64,000 nucleotides of DNA. Origin: Anisus vortex. Lineage: Eukaryota; Mollusca; Gastropoda; Planorbidae. The position numbers and the translations under genes were made by a program. The stretch covers positions 28,997,081 through 29,061,080 of the forward strand of contig OX421498.1 of NCBI GenBank assembly GCA_949126835.1. Reading direction: 5' to 3'. Shown here one piece after another: positions 53,601-64,000 of this stretch (the first letter of the stretch is position 1; every line of letters begins with the position of its first letter). The notes under the pieces are model-generated. The model was not told where the DNA came from, searched no databases, and saw only the letters and a list, made by a program, of their open reading frames with translations.

Positions 53601-56600
53601 CTTCGTTCTTTAACGTTGAGCTGTTACTTGGGTTTGAAGAGCTCGGTGCAAAGGTGCTTGTGGCAGCCTGCCCTAGCTGCTGGCCACTAGAAGAGTTAGC
53701 GGGGTAATGTTTGCCTTCCAGTGAACTCATCAGCCCATTGTTGTTTCTGTCCATAAAAGTTTGGCTTTCCCCTTTAGGGGCCCCGGGGCTGTTTAATGTC
53801 TCTACACTGTGATAGTGCTTGGCGGGATCCAAGTTCTCACGGCCAACAGCTTTCACAGATGAGAACTGAGGCTCCCCTGTGGTGTTGAGGGCCAGCTCAC
53901 TGCGGAAGGGCCTGGCGGCTGACTTCTCCTGATAGGGGGTGAAGGGTTTTGGGGCCATGAGGATGAGTGAGGTCCTCTTGACCGGAGGAGCAGACTGTGT
54001 CCCCGCTGTAGAGGTAGATGAAGATGGCACAGGGGTGTATTTAGGAAGGTTCTCATAAAGAGGATGTCCAGACTCCCAATGATTGTTGCCGGAAGTTTTA
54101 CCATTAGGGTCGGGTGTAATGCGTGCATGTATGATTGATGTAGCCTAGGTAGAAGTCAAGAAGAAGAAAAAAACAATTTTTGTGTTAAAAAACTGTTTCA
54201 AAAATGAATAGTACTTTATATAAAGAGTTGTTTAAAGCTATCAAACTTCTGGTAAACGTTTCTTCCATACCTCATTGTCCACATTGCTTACTTGAAGTTG
54301 AATTTCTGAAATACAAAATCACATTACTATTATCACATTAAATATGTACTTTCAATTTCATTATGAAACAATTATGTATATGATGTTATACTGTGATGTA
54401 ACTATATATATATATATATTGTAAGTGATGCATGACTTGGTGTGAAGTTATAAGGAATAAGTTTGTGCAATAGGTGCGATTAATGGGTAACTAGGAAATG
54501 TGTGTTTGACGTCATGTAATGTTTACTTGGGAGAGAGAGATGGTAAACAAGGACAGTGTATGTTAGGCCGTGGAAGAGTGATGTCTTTGGTCTTGATGTG
54601 ATAGTAGTAACGAAGTACAGAAGTGATGTTGCTATATGCTATATTGATTAAAGTTATTATCTTCAAGTCAAGTCTTTTCAAGTATATTGAGTTGTGTTAC
54701 TACTGTTATGAAGATCTCGTATTTACATATATATTAATTATACACACAATTTAAAATATAAATAGGCTCGTTAGAAACAGTAAACATAAAGCTAACAGCC
54801 ATGAAATAAATAGGTAATGATTTGCAGAGACTTTAAAAAATGAGCATTACAAATGAAAAAGGTCAAAATATTACAGATTGCTTACTACTTTGTAGACTGC
54901 ATGGATACTTGTATATTAAACTTATTGATTAGTTTAAAGAGTCTTCAGTGCTTATTGATCCTAATCTAATAAAATATTTTTTTTAAACCTCACAAGGGAT
55001 ACATTTTACAGAATCTTGAAAACATTTCTAAGTTATGTGTTATTACCAAAAACAACAAAATAACGGCATAAGAAAACTAAAATCACAACCTTCTCCATCA
55101 TTCGTATCATCTCCATCCTTCTTCATTCTCTCTTTCCTCTGTTCAGACTGTCTCTTCACATCCCTTACTGTCAGTCCTTTGGGTTTGTCCTTGGGTACTA
55201 GACCTGAAACAAAATTGCATAGTGAGGTCAAGTAAGTAGAATGTAACTTTTGTTGTCAACTACAAGACTCAAACTTACAACAGTTGAGTAGTCAGTAATC
55301 CCTCACTGTCTTCATGAATTTGTGTCTTTTTATATAGTGTTAATGGGGCTTGGTGGCCAAGCGGCAGCGAGTTCGACTGGTGATCCAAAGGTTCTGGGTT
55401 CGAATCCTGGTGTAGGCTAGGATTTTTTTTCCTGGGACTTGAGGGTGCCCTTGAGTCTACCCAGCTCTGATGGATACCTGACACTAGTTCGGGTAATGGT
55501 AAATGCGACTGGGCATTGTGCTGGCCACACATCCCCTCGTATGCCGTGGCCACAGAAACTGGTGAACGCTGCTTCACCATCCCTATGATCAGTTTGGTCC
55601 TAAGGGTACATTACCTACTTACTTACTATATAGTGTTAGAAAATATGACACTCCTTACAAAAGATGCTGAATTGTGACCTAGAATGTTTATTTATGTCAA
55701 AAACCAGTTTCTGTTGACTTAGCACTTTTTGCAACTCCATTCATATTTTTATACATGAATACAAACATTATTTTGATTAAATGAAGTAAAATCTGATTGG
55801 TTTGCTTTGTTGCTTCCCCTTGGTAGCATGTCCATATACAAGTTAGTGCAAAAGATGCTGAATTGTGACCTAGAATGTTTATTTATGTCAAAAACCTGTT
55901 TCTGTTGACTTAGCGATTTTTGCAACTCCATTCATATTTTTATACATGAATACAAAAATTATTTTGATTAAATGAAGTAAAATCTGATTGGTTTGCTTTG
56001 TTGCTTCCCCTTGGTAGCATGTCCATATACAAGTTAGTGAACACATGTATTGTAAAGTGCACACCATGGCAGTGAAACAAATGAACAAGAAAAATAATGT
56101 TTGAATGTGATACAGCAGCAGACTGTACTTAGATAAGCCAAGTGTTAGAGAGAGAGATAGAGGAAGAAAGAAATATGGATTAAAATATAACTGACAATAT
56201 GTGTTTAAAGATAAAAAAAACTTTACTTTTTTTCATCATTTGTGTTTTTTAATAAACGAGACAATGAAACAAAAAGTAAAGTAAATTATTGAAATAAAAC
56301 AAACCAAAATATTGTTTAGTATTTTGATCGGCATCTTCAATATCCCAGTCTTCAGGTGTGCCTGCATTCTGTGAAAAAAAAAATTGTAAAGTTCCTAAGG
56401 TACACAAATAAGTCCATCAACGTATTAAATATTCAATTGTAGATATGAATTGCTCATCCATAGCTGCAGCCCTTGAAAGCCTTTGGCTTGCTTAACCATC
56501 TCCTTCAATTCACACCAATGGAATTATTTTGTGTCCATGTTTGGACCCCCAGCTTTTATAGATGAGTTGTTACATACTAAAATTATGATAATGTCAAAAT

Positions 56601-59600
56601 TAAACACTGCTCTTTCAGGCATTGCTGCTGTATTATTAGTATTAAGGCTTGCAAAACTGTATGAATTACCCAGAACCAGGTCTTTGTTTCCAGGAATCTT
56701 TGCAGAACCCTGTAACCAGTTCTAGAATAAGTTGTGTTTAGCTAAATTAAATTAAGATAAATTAAAAAAGTTTTAAATTCTACAGGCAAACTTCAACTTT
56801 CCTTGCGTGACCAATTAGCTAGATATTTTTTTCTAGGCATTTTCATAATACAATCATTAGAGCATTTTATTATATAAGATGGACATTTTTTAACTTTTTC
56901 ATCTTCTCATTTTATTTGTGCACAGTATAAGCAAATCCAAATTTGTATTACTAAGCTTTCAAATTTTATGACAATTGTCCAACTTTTTATTAACAGATTA
57001 TGTATCAATAGATGAAATTGTTTTTTTTTTATATAAAAATTTAAATCTCATTATTGGAACTGGATTTTGGGGCAACTTCAGAACTGGGTTTTGGGGCAAC
57101 TTCAGACCTGGGTTACTAGTTCTTACAAAAGTCTGGGTTCTCCTGCAAGCCTTATGCTGTACGTTATCTCTACAAATGCTGGTTTTATAAAGACTAACTT
57201 ACTGTCTCTCTAGGCAAAAGTAATGTAAAAGTTTCATAATCTTTTTAACAGATACAATAATTAGTGTTCTCATTACAGAGTTTTTTGCCAAAATAACCTC
57301 ATTTAGTCAATCTGAGTCAAATCTTCCTTTTCACTGTCATTCCACAAGATGAATAAGTTCTCAACTCTGAAGTGAGGCTGAAGAATCTATGAATGCAGCT
57401 TGGAGCTAAGTACAGTAACATACCTGTCTCTGATGGTTGATTGAAGGCTTGCGGATGTCAGGAGAACTCACATCCACGACAGTTGCCAGATCAATCTGGT
57501 CCCCGCTGTCTATGTCAGTCTCCAGGTATGTGCCGCCTTTTTTCTTGGACTCTTCTTTGTCTGAAAAAAAGATAGCAGCGGAGCGTCATCATTACTGTAA
57601 AACCATGTATAGTAGAAATAATATTAATCTAATAAGTACATTTAGATTGAGGGTACTCTGGTTACATTTGCAAAAAAAAATTTTTTTGCAGCTAAAAGTT
57701 TTTCTTCCGAGACCTTGTGGATCAAGTGTCACAAAAGCTGATTTTACTAATTTTTTTGATGAGGTCAGAAATTGTACCCACTTTTCTTTAACTTTAAAGA
57801 GCGGATATATGTTTAAAAAAAGACAGATTGATTGAATCAGTGATTGCCCCAGATCCAAGATAATATAATTCAAACCCAAGATGTTCAAGTATTCAATCTA
57901 GAGCTAAAAGTGCCTGAGTTTAAGATTAGATAACTTGAACTTTTTATTTTAAAATGTTTTATTTGAAACAAATTATAACACAACTCAGGCAAAATAAAAA
58001 ATTAAAAAAAAAAGTTCCAGAAGAAATGTAAGCCTGACCTAACGCTGCAGCCAGCTGTGAGCTTGACGAAGATCTGCGGATGGTCTTCATGGCTTGTGAC
58101 AACGACGCCCCCTTTTCATTCAAACCCTGCATCATTCCTTCTACTTTGGCCAACTCTTTCTCCATCAGCATCTTGGTCCTGGCATTTTCTGAGGCCTGTA
58201 TAAAAATTTGTTGTGAAAACTTATAAATTATATCAGCAAATGGGGAAAGAGTCTTGGAGAGTAAAACGACAGTGTATGATTCAAACACTAGCACTATATC
58301 ACCAATAAGCTAAATATATCAACAGACAAACGTACTAGTGTTGGCGTACTCTTGCTCCTGGTCAGTTCTCCGTGAACCTTTGTACGCAGTAGTGCCACTT
58401 CATGCTCAACCTTGTTGTTTTGTGCCGTTGTTTCTTCCAGTTCCTGTTGAGAAAAAAAAATAACAGGTAAAAAAACAAATTGAATGGCCTCTATAAACTG
58501 ACAAATTGAATGATATAAATCCCATCTATTGCTTTGTAAGTTTTATAATTTGCAAAAAAAATCTTCCAGTTTTTATAATTAAAATGTTTTTCAGGTTATA
58601 ACCTATCTAATTTTTATTTGATACTTTTTAAGGGAATTTCTTTATACAATTTATTTTATTTGAAGGTTTATTAAGCTAATTCCATCAGTATTTTAAATGA
58701 GAATAAGGGCCAGGATAATTTTGGCTACTGATGGATAAATATTAAGGAAAGTCAGAATTGATGCATTACGGATAGTTACGTTTTCTGGCATATAAGGGGA
58801 TTGTGAGGCAAGCAGCATATCTTCCCTAACTAATATAATGTTTAATAGTCTTGGGTGAACTAAAATAATGCCAAGGTTTTTGAGATTCTAATTAATTTTT
58901 TTTATAGCTTAAGGTTTTGTTTAAGTGGAAGAAATGTCATGCTAACATTCTTTGTGCAGTACCTTTGAGGCTTCTGCTAGCTGCTGCGTGACCCGGGAGA
59001 TTTCTCTCTCCAACGTCCGCTGCTGATCCGCCAGGCGCCTCATCTCCCGAGGATCATTTCTATACTGGTCTTGCTGTCTCAGCACATCACTTAACGCTCT
59101 CTCCATCAGCTCCTGAAAATGAGCCAAAAAAACATGAACTATACAAGTCAAGTCCTTCAATTCATGTGTACATAGAAATATAGCTTTTTCTAACTATAAA
59201 AAACTTGCTTTAAATAAGTGCAAAAAAGTGCATTGTACAAATTGGTTTTTCTCACCTTGTCTTCTTTATAGCTAGAAACTCTAAAACTTTGTTCCTGGAG
59301 TTGGCGATCCAACTCATTCAGTCGATCAATTTTTTCCTGAAACAAAGATTTTCATTGATTAGTGGAGAATTTGATAAGAACATTTTGTAAAGAGATCGAT
59401 AAATAGAAAAGTTTGAAACTTACCTCTAAATCTACTTCATCGGAAGACAACTGTTTCAGCTGAGCCTCTGTATTCTGTATCAGCCTGTCTTCCTGGTTTT
59501 GCCTGGAGAATTCCAGCATTTTTTTTGGAGGCTGGTACTGGTCTGGCCTCAGGAGGTGCTGAAACAAAGCAACAAACAAAATTAAAAATAATGTCATTGT

Positions 59601-62600
59601 TGTTTCTTAATTACAAAATGAAATATTGATTGAGCACTTGTCATGATGATGATTTTTTGATTTTTTATTATTTAAAGATTTTGAATTTTAAACACTGCAA
59701 AACAGAAGTCTTAACAGTTTAGAAAAATGCATAATAGTAGGAAGTAAAAATGGCAGGAAATACATTTGTTTAGGTGGTGAAAAAAACAACAACATTAAAC
59801 TAAATATATACCCATCAGTGTGCAGCCTTGTTGAGCTTACCTTTCTGTACTGAGTGGCCAGCATCAGGTTGTCCCCACCATACAGGCTGCCCATGGTCAC
59901 CATGTTATCCAGGAGGTTGATTATAGGTTTGTAAACTTCCAGCTAATAATAGATAATTGAAAAGCTACTCAATGTAGTTAAGTATTAAAACAACAACAAC
60001 AACAAAATATTATAAAATACCAAAATCCAACTATGCTACTGATACTTCAAATTAGGGATGTTAAACTGGAATCCGGTATTCCAGCTTTCATTTAACAGCC
60101 CTACTTCAAATATGTTCATGCCTTTTTTTCAATATCTATGTCAATAAGAAATAAACAAAGGCCTTAAACAAATATGTTTAAAAAGGTCTTTCTCTCTCTA
60201 GTAATTTTTTTTTTCTGCATTTAACAAAGCACATGCGGCTTTCTGAATAGTACAACATTGTTATTCGTTATTTTAATTGGTGTCGCTTCCTTGATTTGTT
60301 CTATTCAAATGTTTACTCCCCAGCAAATGTGTTGATTTTATTTATCTTTCAACCTAATCTGATCTTTTTTTTTGTTCAAGTCAGTACTTTCATTTGACTT
60401 TTAAAACCCAATTTTTCAGCTATTTAAAAAAAACACAAAAAAAAACAAAGATGGAATTTTAAATACAGAATTAATTTAAAACAGACAAAAATTCAATAGT
60501 AAAACATGAATTTGTGAATTTGTGAATTTGTGAATGTGTGAATTTGTGAATTTGTGAACCTTATTTTCAATTTCCTCCATTTGACCTTTAGCTTCTAGGA
60601 AGGTCTGGTGATTGTCCATTAACCTCCTGTCTTTTATCACACCTGTCTGATTTACTCTGGAAAAAATAAACAGTTGAAGTTGTTTTAAATATAATCTGAA
60701 ATCATCATTATGACATTCATAGGCACTTAACAAAAAATAAAAATACATTCCCTAATATACATATATAGGTTATCTTTTGTCCTGTGTGGCAATCAGGCAT
60801 GGAATGGGTTGCAAAAACAAACAATAAAAATCAACAAGTTGCCATATTTAAAACTCTTAATTGACATGCAAGACTAGACTTAAATCAACGGGCAGAGGCT
60901 GGAGATTATGAAATGTTCTTTCCAAAAAAGGACCATCTGTATCTAATTACATAAGATGGAAAACAGTAATCTACAAGCATTGAAGGTTCCTGGTTCTAAT
61001 CTTACCCCAGGTCTCAGTCTACCAAGTCTACACAAGTAAACAAATTTACAAGGCCTTGGGTGTTGTGCTTAGCAACACAATCCCATTCACATGTTGTGCG
61101 CACTGATTAACCCCTGCTTTACAAGTCATGCATGCAATGCAACAACTTACTGCCTCCTGTACTCCATCTCCAGCGGCCTTCGTTGTTCCAGCTGTGACCT
61201 GTACCACTCTCTCATATTCTCCAGGGCTGCCTGGTTCCTCCTCAGTTGTATCAAGAACAAGACCAGTTCATCGTGCTGTTAGTTCATACAGTAGAGAAAA
61301 ATATTTTCTTTTAACAGTAACACTTTGTTTCATATCATAATAGTTTCTTGGTTTGTTTCAAGTCATAGCATTTCCCAACCGTCATAGCTAAATTGTAAAC
61401 ATCACAGTCTCATCTGTCATTATTTCTTAATATCTGTCATAATACAAAATGTATTTGTCATGACATCTGTCATTATTTCTTTAAATTTGTCTTAATGCAA
61501 GTCTCTCTCTCTCCCCTAATATACTTTTATTTGTCATAATAAAAGTTTATTGTCACATTTGTCATTTAAATCAGTCAATACATTTTTTTCTCTTTCCTAA
61601 CTTACTATCCTGACTGTATGTTTCCTTATTTACATTTTTTATAGCCTTTTTATAATTTATTTCTTCCACTTCTAAGTAGTAATCAATTTGATAAAATTAA
61701 CATTGAATAATCTTATCATGTTTCACTGTAGTTCTTAATAGACACAATTAAAATTTATAAAAAAAACAAAAAAAATTAGAAATATCATTTTGAACTGAAG
61801 AAGTCAAAGAAAGTGAAACATCTTCAATCATTGCTGGATGGACAAATGTTTGACCATATGTTAATCTGACCCTCTCCTAAACCCACAAGAACTATAACAC
61901 ATTTTCATTTGATGTTTTGTTTGTATGGTAGTACATTGTTGTATCAGATATACAACGCAAAAAATGTTTGTATTGTAGTACATATATATATCTATATATG
62001 TAAAATAAGACTGTTTGTCCGCATACAGATCCACATTGGTCAATTTGACATCACGTGAGTTTTGTTACTGACCTATTTAGGCCCAGGCCTATATACTGTC
62101 TAATAATTTTTCACATCGGGCATGTGTCTTCGCTAGCTCAGTGGTATGCTGGCGACCCGGGTTCGATTCTCCAGTTAGACTATACCTTTTTTTTCGACAT
62201 TTTTTTTCAAACTTTTAAAAACAAAAGACAGTGTATCGCTTCTGTTAAAAAAACTGGCCTTCGCTAGTGAAGTCAGAAATTCAAGCTTGCACGTCCTGTC
62301 TTAAGTAGTCCTTGTCTGCACCTTATACAGTCCTGTTTTTTTTTCACCAGGGCAACGCCGGGCAATGTAGCTTGTTCAGCTATACAATAGGAAAGACATG
62401 TATATGCAATGTATGAGGACTCACAGTTTTGCCAATCAAGTCCCCAGCTGATATACTCATTCTCAGCCTTGGTCCATTCAGTGGATTTTTCTTACTGACT
62501 TTCTGAAGGTTAGTTTCCTAGATAGACAAGATGAAAAAAAAAATATCTGAATGTAAAAGAAAAACTTCTTTATATCTACAAATATATTACAAGATGTACA

Positions 62601-63173
62601 ACACATATAACAACACATATAGTAACACATATAACAAATATAACAAACATATGACACATACTTTTCTGAAAAAATTTTTTAATGCATGGACAAAGTTAGT
62701 TTACAACTGAAAAAAAATACCTATGAATGCAAATCTGCAGGACTACCCCCACTTTAAAAAAAAACTGTCAAGAAGAATCAAATTAATTAAACAATCAAGT
62801 TACAAAAGGTCTAAGGACAGTATGCTTGGATTGCCATACCCAAGGTCCTGGGTTTGAATCCTGGTGAAGACTAGGATTTTTTCCCAGGCCTGGAGGGTTT
62901 CGCTGAGTCTACCCAGCTCTGTTGGGCACCTGAAATTAGTTTGTGGAAAAACTAAAGGCAGCTGGGTATTGTTTTGCCTACACAATTGCTATGCAATTCA
63001 TGACCATGGAAACTGGTAAAAGCTGTTTCAATAGCCTATTTAGCAGCATCCTTTTACTAAAAAGAGAAATATTAATCTACTCATCAATTCATGACTTACC
63101 AATACTTCTCTGTCAGACATGTTCGGATCTTCTTTTACAGTGTGTATTAGTGCAGGCTGTCTTCTTGGAGGGG
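47684..63173 (-). CDS. PLEKHA5/6/7-family protein, C-terminal 20 coding exons (5' partial)
   Basis: Exons on the minus strand: 63173-63100, 62517-62425, 61275-61151, 60656-60560, 59942-59841, 59558-59424, 59336-59256, 59112-58963, 58443-58336, 58195-58039, 57560-57424, 56368-56305, 55203-55090, 54305-54271, 54144-53562, 53403-53165, 50550-50470, 50071-49938, 49096-48945, 47757-47684. All phases agree, giving about 910 residues. Family marks: RMSISAGDLIGKTHDELVLF then LIQLRRNQAALENM; YGGDNLMLATQYRK; a long coiled-coil block (exons at 59558-58336); a Ser/Pro-rich linker in the 583-nt exon; and C-terminal PERYDPEADAENLTEEDRMR with AERIKRVLASQ. These proteins are adaptors at cell junctions and membranes, with PH and WW domains N-terminally; those would lie right of the window. 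Which vertebrate paralog is closest I cannot say. Confidence 0.88.
47866..48420. repeat. 46-47-bp minisatellite, about 12 copies
   Basis: The unit begins gggcctatatcttacttaga and ends atattatgtaagcgcta or ...agcacttg. It shows several substitution classes and small indels. It lies in the last intron of PLEKHA, starting about 110 nt from the last coding exon. The minus strand of each unit contains a donor-like TAA|GTAAGA. Confidence 0.95.
49432..49595. repeat. 41-bp tandem repeat, 4 copies
   Basis: The unit contains aaatcttcaaaaagaattct and gtaaaaggccaaatattt. Later copies are diverged. It lies in a PLEKHA intron. Confidence 0.85.
51365..51862. repeat. 31-32-bp minisatellite, about 16 copies
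   Basis: The unit contains acagttcatgtcatagtgtg followed by tctttattcct; short deletion variants and tttatgtcatcatg variants are intermixed. It lies in the large PLEKHA intron between exons 53403-53165 and 50550-50470. The plus-strand open frames here (SSCVFILTVHVIV repeats) are artefacts. Confidence 0.95.
52630..52720 (+). mobile_element. SINE 3' fragment
   Basis: The words ttgggcattgtgatggctgg and ctgcttcatcaacccttaat align with the 3' half of the SINE at 55343-55626. Confidence 0.6.
54420..54720 (+). mobile_element. Possible degenerate solo LTR
   Basis: The segment starts tgtaagtgatgcatgac after an AT dinucleotide run, has a tgattaaagttat polyadenylation-like region and ends near tgtgttactac. 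GC content and composition differ from the surrounding intron. No duplicated flank was found. Confidence 0.3.
55343..55626 (+). mobile_element. tRNA-derived SINE with perfect 12-bp TSD
   Basis: The best copy of its family here. Box A tggccaagcgg and box B ggttcgaatcc match the RNA polymerase III promoter consensus. The body carries cacccagctctgatggat-like and ctggccacac words, and the tail is a taccta/ctta repeat. It is flanked by the perfect direct repeat tatatagtgtta (55331-55342 and 55627-55638). It lies in a PLEKHA intron. Confidence 0.93.
55659..56042. repeat. 192-bp tandem duplication
   Basis: The block starting aagatgctgaattgtgacct is repeated once, at about 55659 and 55851, with few differences. 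It lies in a PLEKHA intron. Confidence 0.9.
57057..57115. repeat. 24-bp tandem repeat, about 2.5 copies
   Basis: The words ggaactggattttggggcaa and gaactgggttttggggcaac recur, followed by a partial third copy. Confidence 0.75.
60502..60560 (-). repeat. 9-bp repeat abutting a PLEKHA donor
   Basis: About six copies of gaatttgtg on the plus strand. On the minus strand it begins within the donor itself: exon ...AATAAG|GTTCACAAATTCACAAAT. The 9-bp period keeps the intron open in frame for about 28 codons. Confidence 0.9.
61276..61977 (-). other. PLEKHA intron, unassigned part
   Basis: A loosely repetitive stretch with scattered tctgtcattatttctt and tttgtc(a/t)ta words at 61410-61570. No gene is recognised. 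Confidence 0.4.
61978..62375 (+). mobile_element. tRNA-headed repeat, possibly a composite element
   Basis: Box A tagctcagtgg and box B gggttcgattc at 62133-62170 match the Pol III promoter. The right end gggcaacgccgggcaatg and the left part tatatgtaaaataagactg resemble termini of a dispersed element seen in many invertebrates. It is not a functional tRNA gene: no acceptor stem pairing is visible around the boxes. Class uncertain (SINE or Helitron-like). Confidence 0.5.
62805..63058 (+). mobile_element. tRNA-derived SINE copy
   Basis: Box B gggtttgaatcc followed by ctacccagctctgttgggc, the gggtattg middle and ctgtttcaatagcc align in order with the SINE at 55343-55626. Box A is degraded. It lies in the PLEKHA intron next to the first exon in the window. 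Confidence 0.8.
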
Positions 63174-64000
63174 CTGAAATACACACAGAGACATAGAAGT
63201 TATGATTCTGACTGATGGTGGATATGGCATCAACTTTTAATGAGATTTGTGAAATACTTAGCAAGCCATTGGATATTCAAAGATAACAGCACTAAAAAAT
63301 CGACACAGAAAAAAGGAATGTATAGAAGTAGCATTCAGGCATGGAATATGAGTTGCTAGGAACTTGTAAAGAAAACCAACATTTTTATCAAAATGATAGA
63401 CTCAATTTCAACTATTGATGTGCTCAGGAATTAATAATATTCTTATGAGAAGGCAGGTCTGTTATGTATATTTATATAAGATAAGATCTTAGATAACAAG
63501 CCTGTTTATTTATTCCCAGAATATTGGTTAAGGAGATAATATACATTAGTCAATTTTGCACCACTTAAATGTTTTCATTTTGCATCTATTAATTTTCATA
63601 ATGCATTTCCTTCTACTTCTAATATGGCCATAAAATAGTGATAAAATATAGTAAATATTGTACATTTACCAAGCACAAAAATAAGAGTTTTTACTAATGA
63701 TTAAAGAAAGATATTAATTTCTTTAAATTAAGACTAAAATTAAAGCTTTTAGTAAAGAATCAAATATCTCCTAATAATAATAATTAATTAAGTGATAATA
63801 AATTAAGTGACCTGTAGAGTACAAATAGAAATGAATAAAGTATCCTCTAAAATTAGGAAACTTCATTTTAAGATGTAAGAGGTAAGCTATTTCATTTTTT
63901 TTTAGGTGGATAATTTTTATTGGCTCAGACATATTATGCATCAAATTGTGAACTAACACTAAAAGAAACATTTTTGTTTTGTGACTTTTAATAAGTGTTT
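63174..64000 (-). other. PLEKHA intron running off the right edge
   Basis: Upstream intron of the PLEKHA gene (the exon starting at 63173 has an incoming phase of 1). No further exon is recognised up to the window end. Confidence 0.6.

Noticed and set aside
62126..62175. tRNA gene with perfect A and B boxes
   Set aside because: No paired acceptor stem or normal anticodon arm around the boxes, and it continues into repeat sequence; it is a tRNA-headed transposable element. The SINE head at 55343 was rejected for the same reason.

Overview
The window is eukaryotic, AT-rich and intron-dense. It carries parts or all of four protein-coding genes set in a thick layer of transposon relics and minisatellites. 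Gene structure, the tRNA-headed SINE families and the repeat style suggest a mollusc, probably a gastropod snail. That is an inference from style and remembered families, not from a search.

Layout. (1) At 1264-1513 (+) are the last two exons of a basic helix-loop-helix protein whose 5' part lies left of the window. (2) At 2229-36436 (-) is a complete NUP160 gene (nuclear pore Y-complex), which I could assemble into 34 coding exons with consistent phase and GT/AG borders, predicting 1409 residues. (3) At 41191-43233 (+) is SMYD4 (TPR + split SET + MYND), with its coding sequence in one exon, divergent from NUP160. (4) At 47684-63173 (-) are the last 20 coding exons (about 910 residues) of a PLEKHA5/6/7-type protein. 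Its PH/WW-coding 5' part lies beyond the right edge. SMYD4 and PLEKHA are convergent.

The space between and inside the genes holds: an internally deleted Ty3/Gypsy element with both LTRs and a perfect 5-bp target duplication; an hAT-like element with perfect 8-bp target duplication that carries a degenerate LINE; smaller hAT-like and TTAA-flanked MITEs; two long foldback elements; several tRNA-derived SINEs; LINE fragments; and about a dozen minisatellite arrays.

The most interesting observations concern splicing. Two minisatellites inside NUP160 have amplified real splice sites: the 5' splice site of exon 4 (about 15 copies) and the 3' splice site of exon 14 (6 copies). A 9-bp repeat starts right at a PLEKHA donor. 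NUP160 intron 21 has clear U12-type signals. The penultimate PLEKHA exon has two identical CAG|GTCACT donors 28 nt apart, giving two different open C-termini. I see no operon, CRISPR or prokaryotic-type system here.
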